Below are positions 23,212-30,358 of a stretch of 58,134 nt of DNA, one piece after another. The DNA is taken from the NCBI GenBank assembly GCA_040219555.1, contig JAVJSF010000020.1:1-58134 (forward strand), written 5' to 3'. A model generated the notes under the pieces. That model saw only the letters and a list, made by a program, of their open reading frames with translations, was not told the DNA's origin and searched no databases. This stretch comes from JAVJSF01 sp040219555 (lineage in GTDB: Bacteria; Actinomycetota; Thermoleophilia; Miltoncostaeales; Miltoncostaeaceae). Within the stretch, counting starts at the first letter, position 1. Each line of letters opens with the position of its first letter. The position numbers and the translations under genes are program-made.

Positions 23212-23745
23212 GTGCTCACATCGGTATCCATCCGGTCGCTAATTACGCTCGCGGCGCTCGCGCTCCTGCTCGCCGTCACCTCGGCATGCGGTGACGGCGA
23301 CGCCTCGGAGGGCGACGGGGGCGCCACCGCGCCGGTGCCGACGGCCACCGTGGTGGTCCATTTCGCGGGCGCTTCCGGCGAGCTCGTGGCCGAGGAGCGC
23401 GAGGTGCCGGCCGACGTCCCCGCTGCGCGGGCCGCGCTCGACGCGCTGGCCTCGGGCCCGGCGGACCCCGATCTGATCCCGGCCCTGCCCACGGGTACGC
23501 GCATCCTCGGGGTCGAGGTGGCCGACGAGGTCGTGCGCGTGGATCTGTCGGCCGAGTTCGAGAGCGGGTATCCGCCGGGCGGGGCGGCCGCGGAGCAGGC
23601 GGTCCTGGGCCCGCTGGTGCGCACCGCGACGGCCGCCGCCGGCGTCCCCGCCGCCCTGATCACGGTGGACGGCCGCGTCCCGCAACCTGTGGGGACCCAG
23701 TTCGATCTCTCCCTTCCGCTCACCCCGGGGGATGTCGGCCTCTGA
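23212..23745 (+). CDS. GerMN-domain lipoprotein
   Basis: The 177-residue product has a lipoprotein signal peptide (ITLAALALLLAVTSAC, lipobox Thr-Ser-Ala-Cys near residue 26) and a short acidic linker. A GerMN domain follows: VVVHFAGASGELVAEER, AARAALDALASGP, TRILGVEVADEVVRVDLSAE and a last strand. GerM proteins are envelope lipoproteins tied to sporulation or cell-wall assembly in Firmicutes; in actinobacteria the role is unclear. GTG at 23212 is preferred because it starts directly before the signal peptide. Confidence 0.82.
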   Translation: MLTSVSIRSLITLAALALLLAVTSACGDGDASEGDGGATAPVPTATVVVHFAGASGELVAEEREVPADVPAARAALDALASGPADPDLIPALPTGTRILGVEVADEVVRVDLSAEFESGYPPGGAAAEQAVLGPLVRTATAAAGVPAALITVDGRVPQPVGTQFDLSLPLTPGDVGL

Positions 23746-23770
23746 AGCCGGTGACGGCGGAGGCCGTCGT

Positions 23771-23776
23771 TACAGT
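23771..23776 (+). promoter_or_regulatory. -10 element TACAGT, apparently leaderless
   Basis: TACAGT ends 7 bases before the GTG at 23784; no Shine-Dalgarno is present. Confidence 0.45.
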
Positions 23777-23783
23777 CGCCCGG

Positions 23784-25418
23784 GTGAGTACCGCCCCGGT
23801 CCATGCGCACGCCGCCGCCCCCCCGGTGGAGGAGGTGCCCCTCTCGCGCCTGTCGTTCTGCGTGGTCGACCTCGAGACGACCGGTGGTTCGCCCGGGAGC
23901 TCGCGCATCACCGAGATCGGTGCGGTGCGGGTCGAGGGCCTGCGCATCCGGGAGCGCTTCACCACCCTCGTGGATCCCGGCCATCCGATCCCGCCGGTGG
24001 TGACCGGCATCACGGGCATCGACGACGCGATGGTCGCCGGGGCGCCTCCCATCGAGCGCGCGCTGGCGTCTTTCGTGCGCTTCGCCGGCGACGACGTGCT
24101 GGTGGCCCACAACGCGCCGTTCGATCTGCGCTTCCTGAACTACGAGCGCCGCCGGCTGGCGGGCGTCTACTTCGAGCAGGCCTGGCTGGACACCCTCGCG
24201 CTGGCACGCCACCTGCTCCCCGGCGCCGACCGGCGCCACGATCTGGGATCGCTGGCCGAGTGGGCCGGGACCCGGGTGCGTCCCACCCACCGGGCCGACT
24301 CGGATGCGGCCGCCACCGCCGAGGTGCTGGTGAGGCTCATCGGCGCGGCCGCCGAGGCCGGCGTGCGGACCCTGGCCGACATCGCCTCCCGGGTGGGGCG
24401 CCCGGAGGCCGCGTACGCCCGCGAGTGGGCGCTGTGTGAGGAGCTTCCGCCCCGACGGGGCGTCTACATCCTCAGCGCCGCCGACGGGCGCCCGCTGCAC
24501 GTCGCCGCGGCGACCAACCTGCGCCGTGAGGTGCGTCGGCGCCTGCTCGGCACCGGCCCGGCGCCCGGCCCCCGTGAGGTGGCGCGCGTGGAGCACGAGG
24601 TCCACGGCTCGCGGCTCGGGGCGCTGCTGAGGGCCGACGAGATCTCGCGGCGCCTGGGCGTCGGCGGCGCGGGGATCCGCGCGCCGGGCCGCTATCTGAC
24701 GCTCGGCCCGGGATCGCGAGGGCTTCGCGTCGGCTCCCGCGTCCCCGATGGTGCCCTGGTCGCCGCCGGCCCCGTCGCGGGCGAGCGGACACTCCGCGCC
24801 GCCGCGGAGTGCCTGCGGCTCCTCTACCCCCTCGATGGACTCGACCCCGGCGCCGAGCGGCGCGAGAGCACCGAGCTCGCGGCCCTGCTCACCGGCGATC
24901 CGCGGGCGCTGGGTGCCCTGGGCGCGCGCGTGGAGCGGGCCTCGGGGCGCGGCTCGCTGGACCCGGCCTCCCGGAGCGGGCGGCGGGGGCTCGACGCGCT
25001 CGCCCAGGTGCTCGCACGCCTGGCCGAGAGCCGGCGGGCGCGCGATCGCGTGGGCGCCCTGGTGGAGCCGGCGGCCGCATCGGGTGCCCTGGAGGTGTTC
25101 CTGGTGCGCGGCGGTGCGGTGGCGTGCCGGATCCAGGTGGGCGCCGAGGAGTGGCGTGACGCCGTCGGGGACGGGGTCCGCCGCCTCCTGGCGGCGCCCG
25201 GGCCGGAGGGGCCGCTCCCGGTGCGGCTGCGGGTGTCGGCCGCGCTCATCGAGGAGCGACTGGCCGAGCGGGCCGCGCACCCCGCCGCGGTGCGCGTGGA
25301 GCCCGGCTCCGGCCCCGAGGCCGTGGTGGAGGCGATCGGCAGGGGGATCAGCGCCGTCGCGGAGGATGAGCGGGCGCAGCGGGCAGACGCCGGGAACCGG
25401 CGTACACTGCCCGGGTGA
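23784..25418 (+). CDS. DEDDh exonuclease with GIY-YIG-like domain
   Basis: The 544-residue protein starts with a DnaQ-like 3'-5' exonuclease: FCVVDLETTGGSPGSSRITE (Asp-Glu), VAHNAPFDLRFLNYE (Asp) and the last motif THRADSDAAATAEVL (His, Asp), residues about 25-190. A UvrC/Cho-like GIY-YIG region follows (RRGVYILSAADGRPLHVAAA near 215), but LHVAAATNLRREV departs from the consensus LYVGKATNLRxRV; the second Tyr and Gly-Lys are missing. The C-terminal 250 residues are unassigned. Similar exonuclease fusions are known in actinobacteria. GTG at 23784 is chosen because of the -10 just before it. Confidence 0.85.
   Translation: MSTAPVHAHAAAPPVEEVPLSRLSFCVVDLETTGGSPGSSRITEIGAVRVEGLRIRERFTTLVDPGHPIPPVVTGITGIDDAMVAGAPPIERALASFVRFAGDDVLVAHNAPFDLRFLNYERRRLAGVYFEQAWLDTLALARHLLPGADRRHDLGSLAEWAGTRVRPTHRADSDAAATAEVLVRLIGAAAEAGVRTLADIASRVGRPEAAYAREWALCEELPPRRGVYILSAADGRPLHVAAATNLRREVRRRLLGTGPAPGPREVARVEHEVHGSRLGALLRADEISRRLGVGGAGIRAPGRYLTLGPGSRGLRVGSRVPDGALVAAGPVAGERTLRAAAECLRLLYPLDGLDPGAERRESTELAALLTGDPRALGALGARVERASGRGSLDPASRSGRRGLDALAQVLARLAESRRARDRVGALVEPAAASGALEVFLVRGGAVACRIQVGAEEWRDAVGDGVRRLLAAPGPEGPLPVRLRVSAALIEERLAERAAHPAAVRVEPGSGPEAVVEAIGRGISAVAEDERAQRADAGNRRTLPG
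25403..25408 (+). promoter_or_regulatory. -10 element TACACT, apparently leaderless
   Basis: TACACT ends 6 bases before the mutY GTG at 25415, inside the end of the exonuclease gene. The start also overlaps that gene's stop as GTGA, so mutY could be made from its own leaderless mRNA or by coupling. Confidence 0.45.
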
Positions 25419-26221
25419 CGGACGGCGGGGCGGAGCAAGGCGCGGCCCGGGCGGTCGGGCGGCTGATCGAGTGGTTCACCTCCGAGGGGGCCGATCTGCC
25501 CTGGCGCAACACCCGCGACCGCTACCGGGTGCTCGTGGCGGAAGTCCAGCTCCAGGCGACGCCCGTCGACCGCGTGATCCCGTACTACCTGTCCTTCGTG
25601 ACGCGCTGGCCCACGGCACAGGCCCTGGCGACCGCGCCCCTTGGTGAGGTGCTGGCGGCATGGCAGGGCCTGGGGTACCCGCGCCGCGCGCGCAACCTCC
25701 ATGCGGCGGCGAGCGTGGTGGCCGGGCACGGCTGGCCGCCGCCCGAGCGCCTCACGGACCTGCCGGGCGTGGGCCCCTACACGGCGGCGGCCCTGCGCTG
25801 CTTCGCCGACGGCGAGGACCTGCTGCCCGTCGACACGAACGCGGCCCGGGTGGTGGCCCGTCGCTTCCCCGGCGGCTGGCCCGGGGCGGGGCACCGGGGC
25901 TGGGAGGCGGGGCAGGCGATCATGGACCTGGGCCGGCTGTGGTGCACGGCGCGTGCGCCGCGGTGCGAGGAGGGCTGCCCGCTGCGCCGGGGATGCCCGG
26001 CGGCGGAGGCCGGGAGCGCCGTGGCGCTCACGCCGCCGCGCCGGCGCCAGGCCCGCTACGAGGGCTCGATGCGACAGCGCCGGGGCCGTCTGTTGCGCGC
26101 GCTCGCGGACACCGGCTGGGCCGACCCGCACGCCGACCCCGAGGCCGCCGCCGGGCTGGTGGCCGAGGGCCTGGCCGAGCGGGCCGGCGAACGCCTGGTG
26201 CGGGTGGGGGTCGAGGCGTGA
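25415..26221 (+). CDS. mutY: A/G-specific adenine glycosylase (MutY), short form
   Basis: MutY removes adenine opposite 8-oxoguanine. The 268-residue protein has LPWRNTRDRYRVLVAEVQLQ with the catalytic Glu near 43, the helix-hairpin-helix LTDLPGVGPYTAAAL near 113, and catalytic Asp in LLPVDTNAARVV near 138. The iron-sulfur loop WCTARAPRCEEGCPLRRGC spaces the Cys 6-3-5, whereas 6-2-5 is usual. The C-terminal MutT-like recognition domain is missing; a Nudix gene follows at once. Other Cys-cluster glycosylases are less likely given the Glu/Asp pair. Confidence 0.9.
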   Translation: MTDGGAEQGAARAVGRLIEWFTSEGADLPWRNTRDRYRVLVAEVQLQATPVDRVIPYYLSFVTRWPTAQALATAPLGEVLAAWQGLGYPRRARNLHAAASVVAGHGWPPPERLTDLPGVGPYTAAALRCFADGEDLLPVDTNAARVVARRFPGGWPGAGHRGWEAGQAIMDLGRLWCTARAPRCEEGCPLRRGCPAAEAGSAVALTPPRRRQARYEGSMRQRRGRLLRALADTGWADPHADPEAAAGLVAEGLAERAGERLVRVGVEA

Positions 26222-26622
26222 CCATGCGACCCCCGCAGGTGGTCGTGGCGGCCCTGATCGAGCGGGGCGGGCGGGTGCTGGTGAGCCAGCGCGGCCAGGG
26301 CGTGGGGCACGCCGGGCGCTGGGAGTTCCCGGGGGGCAAGCGGGAGGCCGGGGAGGATGATCGCGAGGCGCTCGCACGCGAGCTGCGCGAGGAACTGGCG
26401 GTGGAACTGGATGTGGGGCCGTTGGTGTGGTCCACCCGGGCCGGGCCGCTTCTGCTGCGCTTCTACCGCTGCGAGTGGCGCGAGGGCCTGCGCCCGCGTC
26501 CGGTGGGGAGCGTCCAGTTCCGCTGGGTGCCCCGCGCCGATCTGGCCCGGCTCGATTTCCCGCCGGCCGACGACGGGCTGGTGGACGCCCTGGTGCGCGG
26601 ACAGCTGCGCCCGGGGCCCTGA
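26218..26622 (+). CDS. mutT: Nudix hydrolase, MutT (8-oxo-dGTP diphosphatase) type
   Basis: The 134-residue protein begins VVVAALIERGGRVLVSQRGQ and has WEFPGGKREAGEDDREALAR followed by ELREEL, a complete Nudix box (GX5EX7REUXEEXGU type). WVPRADLARLDFPPADDGLV matches MutT rather than the MutY recognition domain alone. It probably removes 8-oxo-dGTP from the nucleotide pool, complementing MutY. GTG at 26218 overlaps the mutY stop (GTGA); ATG at 26224 is the alternative. Confidence 0.88.
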   Translation: MTMRPPQVVVAALIERGGRVLVSQRGQGVGHAGRWEFPGGKREAGEDDREALARELREELAVELDVGPLVWSTRAGPLLLRFYRCEWREGLRPRPVGSVQFRWVPRADLARLDFPPADDGLVDALVRGQLRPGP

Positions 26623-26648
26623 TGATCGTGGGCCGGCGCCGACTCCAC

Positions 26649-26654
26649 TAGAAT
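26649..26654 (+). promoter_or_regulatory. -10 element TAGAAT for the 60-residue gene
   Basis: TAGAAT, a good -10, lies 26 bases before the ATG at 26681. No good -35 is seen. Confidence 0.4.
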
Positions 26655-26680
26655 CACCCTTCAAACCCTGGGAGGTGGAC

Positions 26681-26863
26681 ATGGCCAAGGCCAAGCGGGC
26701 ACGGCGCAGCAGCATCCGCACGATGGAGACCGATCCGTCGGCACTGGATGCACTGGAGGCCCTCGAGCGGCTCGAGCGTTCGGCGGAGCGTCCCCCCGAG
26801 ACGACCGAGTCCGAGGCCGAGGCCCGAACGACCACCACCGTCGCCGAGGGCGAGCGGGACTGA
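26681..26863 (+). CDS. Small basic-acidic hypothetical protein (60 residues)
   Basis: The gene has an excellent Shine-Dalgarno (GGGAGGTGG) and a TAGAAT -10 upstream. The protein has a basic start (MAKAKRARRSSIRTMETDP), a short leucine-rich helix (ALDALEALERLERSAE) and a Thr/Glu-rich tail. No family is recognised. It stands alone before a strong terminator, which argues for a real, separately expressed gene. Confidence 0.65.
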   Translation: MAKAKRARRSSIRTMETDPSALDALEALERLERSAERPPETTESEAEARTTTTVAEGERD

Positions 26864-26870
26864 TCTGATC

Positions 26871-26902
26871 CCACCCCGCCCGGACGGCTCCGGGCGGGGT
26901 GG
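26871..26902. terminator. Bidirectional terminator
   Basis: CCACCCCGCCCGGA pairs perfectly over 14 bp with TCCGGGCGGGGTGG across a CGGC loop. It lies between the converging 60-residue gene and phoU, three bases from the phoU stop. Confidence 0.75.
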
Positions 26903-26904
26903 GG

Positions 26905-27585
26905 CTACTGCTCGGCGCGGGCCTGCCCCGTGCGGACGAAGGGCTCGCCGGTGACGAGGAACCGCACGCGGCCGCCGAGCTCGGCACCGTTGTTGGCGAC
27001 CCGTTCGAGATGGCGCCCCACGAGCACGGCCGCCGACGCCCATTCGCGCGTGACGGTGTCGTCACGCACGTGGGCGACGGCGTGGACCAGCTCGTCCAGC
27101 ATGCTGCGCACGGTCCGCGCGCTGTCGCGCGCCTGCTCGCCCAGCTCCACCTCGCCGCGTGCGATGGCCTGGATCGCCTGGGCCAGGACATCGACCCCAC
27201 GGGCGCTCATCCGGGCGATCAGGGCCTGGATGGCGTGATCGGCGCCCTCGGGCCGCACCGTGCTGGCGGCGTGGGCGATGGCCACGGCCAGATCACCGAC
27301 CCGCTCCAGGGCGATGACCGCGATCAGCCCGACGTGGAGCAGGCGCAGGTCCGAGGCGACGGGAGCTTCGAGGAGCTGGATGTTGAAGACGCGCTGGTCG
27401 AGCTCGACGCAGCGCTGGTCCACCAGCTCGTCGCCGGACTCGACCTCCATCGCCGCGACGCGGTCCACCTCGTCCCAGGCCGCGACGCCACGCTCCACCT
27501 GGGCCAGGACGAGGCTCGCCATCTCGACGAGCCCCGAACGGAAGTCCTCGATCTCTGCCTGGAAATGAAGACGCGTCGATGCCAT
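26905..27585 (-). CDS. phoU: Phosphate transport regulator PhoU
   Basis: PhoU links the Pst phosphate transporter to PhoR-type sensing. The 226-residue all-helical protein has two copies of the PhoU three-helix repeat. The first includes AAMEVESGDELVDQRCVELD, then LLEAPVASDLRLLHVGL and ALERVGDLAVAIA. The second includes VLVGRHLERVANNGAELG, a metal-site E-R-x-x-D/N-N motif. No pst or phoR-phoP genes are in the window. ATG at 27585 directly follows a TAGGAT -10, suggesting a leaderless mRNA. Confidence 0.93.
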   Translation of the reverse strand: MASTRLHFQAEIEDFRSGLVEMASLVLAQVERGVAAWDEVDRVAAMEVESGDELVDQRCVELDQRVFNIQLLEAPVASDLRLLHVGLIAVIALERVGDLAVAIAHAASTVRPEGADHAIQALIARMSARGVDVLAQAIQAIARGEVELGEQARDSARTVRSMLDELVHAVAHVRDDTVTREWASAAVLVGRHLERVANNGAELGGRVRFLVTGEPFVRTGQARAEQ

Positions 27586-27591
27586 GACCTG

Positions 27592-27597
27592 ATCCTA
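27592..27597 (-). promoter_or_regulatory. -10 element TAGGAT for phoU, apparently leaderless
   Basis: Read on the minus strand, TAGGAT is followed by six bases (CAGGTC) and then the phoU ATG. Confidence 0.45.
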
Positions 27598-27603
27598 GTG
27601 TCT

Positions 27604-27643
27604 GGCGCCCGGCCGCAGTGTCACGTTCCTGTGACCGGGCGCC
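27604..27643 (-). terminator. Hairpin after the toroid gene
   Basis: GGCGCCCGG (27604-27612) pairs with CCGGGCGCC (27635-27643), with an inner GTCAC/GTGAC arm around GTTCCT. It lies seven bases beyond the stop of the minus-strand toroid gene, so it should end the riboswitch operon just before the phoU promoter. Confidence 0.5.
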
Positions 27644-27649
27644 GGAGCG

Positions 27650-28525
27650 TCACCGCACGGGGAGCGTGCGGCCCGCCAGGGCGGGCACCGCATCGGTCGT
27701 GGCCATGAGCGCGCTGCCCGCCCTGGGGCCGGTGAAGCGGAAGGCCCCGGAGCGCGTCTGGAGCCGGCGCAGCGCTGCCCGCGTCGAGGCCGGCGCGGGC
27801 CGGCCCATGGCGCGCAGGGCCCGGATGACGTTGCTGGTGGGGTTGGCCTGGGTCGCCCCCCCGCGCCCCGCGCTGGCGAAGCCGCCCTCGCGGTTGCGCT
27901 GGGCCAGCATCCAGGCCGTCGCCGCCCGCAGGTGCGGATGGCGCGCGGGGACCCCCGCGGCGCGCAGCGCCTCGATCATCAGCCCCGTGCCGTCCACCAT
28001 GTCGCGCCCAGCGCGCGACATGTCGAAGCTCCAGCCCCCGCCGCCGCGCGCCCGCAGGGTCGTGCGGAGGGCGGTGCGGGGGATGGGCCGTCCCGCCGCG
28101 CGAAGGGCGAGGAACGACAGCGCCTGGTCGAACAGCGTGGCGCCGTACCGGCCCGCGGCGTAGCGCGATGTGACGCCCCGGACGTAGTCGTGGCGGCCGA
28201 GGCGGGAGGGGTCGACCCCTCCCGCGACGGCGGCGAGCACCACCTTGGCCGAGGCGCCCGCGGTCCGCGCGTAACGCGGCCCGGAGCGGGCCAGGACGCG
28301 GAGCCGCGGCCGCACCGCGGCCCGGGTGGCGCCCGCGGCACGCAGGGCGACGACGGTGTCGGCCACCTGTCCGCCGGCCGTTGCCGCCGGCGTCTTGTTC
28401 AGCCAGAGCGCGCCGCGCAGGGCGGCGCGCTCGTCGGCGGACGACTGGGCGGCGAGCGGGGCCGCCGCGACGGCCATTGCCGACGCCGCGGCCAGCGTGG
28501 CGGCGATCGTGCGCGCCCCGCTCAT
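27650..28525 (-). CDS. Secreted alpha-toroid repeat protein (terpene cyclase / transcobalamin alpha-domain-like)
   Basis: The 291-residue protein has a cleavable signal peptide (MSGARTIAATLAAASAMAVA, AAPLAAQSS). It then has repeated helical hairpins of the squalene-cyclase / prenyltransferase toroid type: DERAALRGALWLNKTPAAT; DQALSFLALRAAGRPIP; GGGGWSFDMSRAGRDMVDGT; ATAWMLAQRNREGGFASAGR; NPTSNVIRALRAMG. A secreted enzyme of terpene chemistry is unlikely. The same fold forms the vitamin B12-binding alpha domain of transcobalamin. It overlaps the DUF4430-type gene (ATGA) under a cobalamin riboswitch, so B12 capture is the best inference. Confidence 0.75.
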   Translation of the reverse strand: MSGARTIAATLAAASAMAVAAAPLAAQSSADERAALRGALWLNKTPAATAGGQVADTVVALRAAGATRAAVRPRLRVLARSGPRYARTAGASAKVVLAAVAGGVDPSRLGRHDYVRGVTSRYAAGRYGATLFDQALSFLALRAAGRPIPRTALRTTLRARGGGGWSFDMSRAGRDMVDGTGLMIEALRAAGVPARHPHLRAATAWMLAQRNREGGFASAGRGGATQANPTSNVIRALRAMGRPAPASTRAALRRLQTRSGAFRFTGPRAGSALMATTDAVPALAGRTLPVR

Positions 28526-30057
28526 CGCCCGGCTCCGGTGACGCGGGCGACGCGGACCGATACCGGGCCGCTCCGGCCGTCGGCCGAGGTCGCCCGGCTC
28601 CGGATGACCCATCCGCCCCGCTGCAGGGCCGGGCTGAGGGTGCGCTCCCAGGTGCGGCCGGTCGAGCGCGCCGCCACCCAGATGGGCCTGTTGCACGGGC
28701 GCGGACCCGCCAGGGTGTCGCGGTAGGTCACGAAGCGGCACAGCCGGCCGGCGCGGCGGCTGATCGCGACCTCGACCAGGCCGATGTCGGCTGCGGCGGG
28801 GCCGGCGATGCCGGTGACGCGGGCGAGTTCCGCCGGGAACGATCCCGCCCGCGGGGCCCGGATGACCGTCCGCGGCACGACCACCCTGCCGCGCACGCGG
28901 AAGGCGCCGATGTTCGCCCCGGGGACCCGGACGCTCTGCGTGTTGCCCGCACCGTCGGTGGCGCGGGTCTCGACCCTCCACACGCCGGCGGCGAGGCCGC
29001 GGCCCAGCGGGAGCACCCACCGGCCGCCGGCGACCCGTGCCGGGACCCACTCGGGCCGGTCGCAGTCGCGCGCGGCGCTCAGGCCACCGCCGGCGAGGCG
29101 GAACCGGCAGACGGTGCCGGTACGCAGTCCCAGCGAGACCTCGACGCCCGCGATGTCGGTGCGGTCGGGACCCGCGGTCCCGCGGATGCTGCGGACGGCG
29201 CCGCGCCGGGAGCGCAAGGCCGGGGCGGTGATGACGCTCCCCGGCGCCGTCGTGTCCGGCGGGAGAGTGGTGGTGACCGGCGTCGCCGGCGCCGGAGCCG
29301 GCGGAGCGTCGGGCGCCGGGGGCAGGTTGCACACGGTCGGGTCGGCGTCGAACGAGCACACCGTCCGGGCGGCGCTGCGGACGTCGCCGGCGCGGCTGGC
29401 GCGGACGTCCTGGTTGCCGGGCGACTGGGCGATGAAGGTGACGCGACCCGCCGCATCGGTGGTCGCCCGGGCCGGCCCGTAGGCGACCTCGGCCCCGGCG
29501 GCCGGGCTGGGCACGCCCTCCTCGTCGTAGCTCACCACGCTGACGGTGAAGCTGTTGCCCGTGCGCACGCGGTCGACCGAGGGCGCGGCGTCCAGGTCGC
29601 GCGCGCCGGCGAAGCCGCCGTGGAACCACAGCACCGCATCACCCTCGGCCAGCTGCAGGGCGTCGGCGCCGGCCGAGGGACTGGCGTGGTCCACCTTGTA
29701 CTGCCAGCCGACCGATCCCTCGCTGACGTCGGGCCCGATGCTCGTCACCTGCAGACCGAAGGAGAAGCCCCGGAAGGCGAAGGGCACGCCGGCGCCCGAG
29801 GCCGCCCGGAAGACCTGCCAGAAGGCGGATCCCCGGTCGACCTGGAAGGCGTTGAAGTCGACGTCGAAGACCGTGGCCTCGGTGCCGTCGGCCTCGATGC
29901 TGATGGTGCTCTCGGGCACCAGGGTCCCCGAGGATCCCTCGATGCGGATCGTCGTGTCGAGCGCCTGGGCGCTCTGGGCGCCGGCGAGGCCGGCGATGCA
30001 GGCGCTCGCGGCGGCTGCCAGCGCACGTCTGCGTGCCCGGCGGGGATGCATGATCAC
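28522..30057 (-). CDS. Secreted protein with transcobalamin-like C-terminal (DUF4430) domain and two Cys-pair beta repeats
   Basis: The 511-residue product has a twin-Arg-rich signal peptide (residues 1-32), then a DUF4430 / transcobalamin-like C-terminal domain at about 33-165, with VGWQYKVDHASPSAGADALQ and LAEGDAVLWFHGG. An Ig-like segment (about 170-255) and a Pro-rich linker follow. Two roughly 100-residue beta repeats end it (about 290-395 and 410-510), each with a Cys pair (CRFRLAG..CDRPEWV and CRFVTYR..CNRPIWV). GTG at 30057 is six bases from GAGGAG; ATG at 30051 is an alternative. The upstream riboswitch and the coupled toroid gene imply extracellular cobalamin binding; this is inferred. 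Confidence 0.8.
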   Translation of the reverse strand: MIMHPRRARRRALAAAASACIAGLAGAQSAQALDTTIRIEGSSGTLVPESTISIEADGTEATVFDVDFNAFQVDRGSAFWQVFRAASGAGVPFAFRGFSFGLQVTSIGPDVSEGSVGWQYKVDHASPSAGADALQLAEGDAVLWFHGGFAGARDLDAAPSVDRVRTGNSFTVSVVSYDEEGVPSPAAGAEVAYGPARATTDAAGRVTFIAQSPGNQDVRASRAGDVRSAARTVCSFDADPTVCNLPPAPDAPPAPAPATPVTTTLPPDTTAPGSVITAPALRSRRGAVRSIRGTAGPDRTDIAGVEVSLGLRTGTVCRFRLAGGGLSAARDCDRPEWVPARVAGGRWVLPLGRGLAAGVWRVETRATDGAGNTQSVRVPGANIGAFRVRGRVVVPRTVIRAPRAGSFPAELARVTGIAGPAAADIGLVEVAISRRAGRLCRFVTYRDTLAGPRPCNRPIWVAARSTGRTWERTLSPALQRGGWVIRSRATSADGRSGPVSVRVARVTGAGR

Positions 30058-30063
30058 GTGAAG

Positions 30064-30081
30064 CTCCTCTGTCCACGGAGG
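30064..30081 (-). promoter_or_regulatory. Shine-Dalgarno and possible sequestering stem
   Basis: On the minus strand the ribosome site AGAGGAG (30070-30064) can pair through GAGG with CCTC (30081-30078). Such a stem beside a riboswitch could form its translational switch. The pairing is short and only suggestive. Confidence 0.35.
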
Positions 30082-30094
30082 GCGTTGTGGGACG

Positions 30095-30260
30095 GAGCGC
30101 GGGCAGGTTTCCTGGCTCCCCGGTGATGACGCGTCCCTCACGGCCTTCCCGGGTCTCCCCAGTGGCCCGCTCTCGCGATGCGCGGGACGCTCCCGGGTGA
30201 CAGTGGCGGGACCGCGCCGGATTCACACCGGCTTCCCTCACCCCCGTTCCGTGAAGCGCG
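30095..30260 (-). ncRNA. Cobalamin (B12) riboswitch
   Basis: The minus strand carries the conserved core in order: GAGGGAAGCCGGTGTGAATC (about 30239-30220), then CCGG, GGTCCCGCCACTGTCAC, a second GCCACTGG followed by GGGAAGGCC, and the B12 box AGCCAGGAAACCTGCC (30117-30102). This matches the adenosylcobalamin riboswitch class closely. It sits 38 bases upstream of the DUF4430-type gene. By analogy with the class, cobalamin binding should lower expression of the two secreted proteins. Ends are approximate; TAGCCT at 30269-30264 may be the promoter -10. Confidence 0.93.
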
Positions 30261-30344
30261 GCCAGGCTACACCAGGAGACCGGTGGGGACGATCGGCACC
30301 GGCGCGACGGGCGCTCCAGGGCGGCCCGTGCCCGTGCGCCGGGC

Positions 30345-30350
30345 TACCAT
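30345..30350 (+). promoter_or_regulatory. -10 element TACCAT
   Basis: TACCAT ends 8 bases before the GTG at 30359. The intervening GGAG could also serve as a Shine-Dalgarno, so the leaderless reading is less sure here. Confidence 0.4.
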
Positions 30351-30358
30351 GGAGCGCC

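Noticed and set aside
24824..26377. A 517-residue minus-strand open frame
   Set aside because: It is antisense to the exonuclease and mutY and rich in Arg/Pro/Ala without domain signals.
27619..27635. PHO box or CRP-like site (GTCAC-N6-GTGAC) before phoU
   Set aside because: It is nested inside the longer GGCGCCCGG/CCGGGCGCC hairpin after the toroid gene, and its arms run opposite to a CRP site.
27650..28525. Calling the toroid protein a squalene-hopene or terpene cyclase
   Set aside because: It is exported, short, and lacks a visible DxDD-type catalytic motif; no terpene genes are adjacent, while a B12 riboswitch is.
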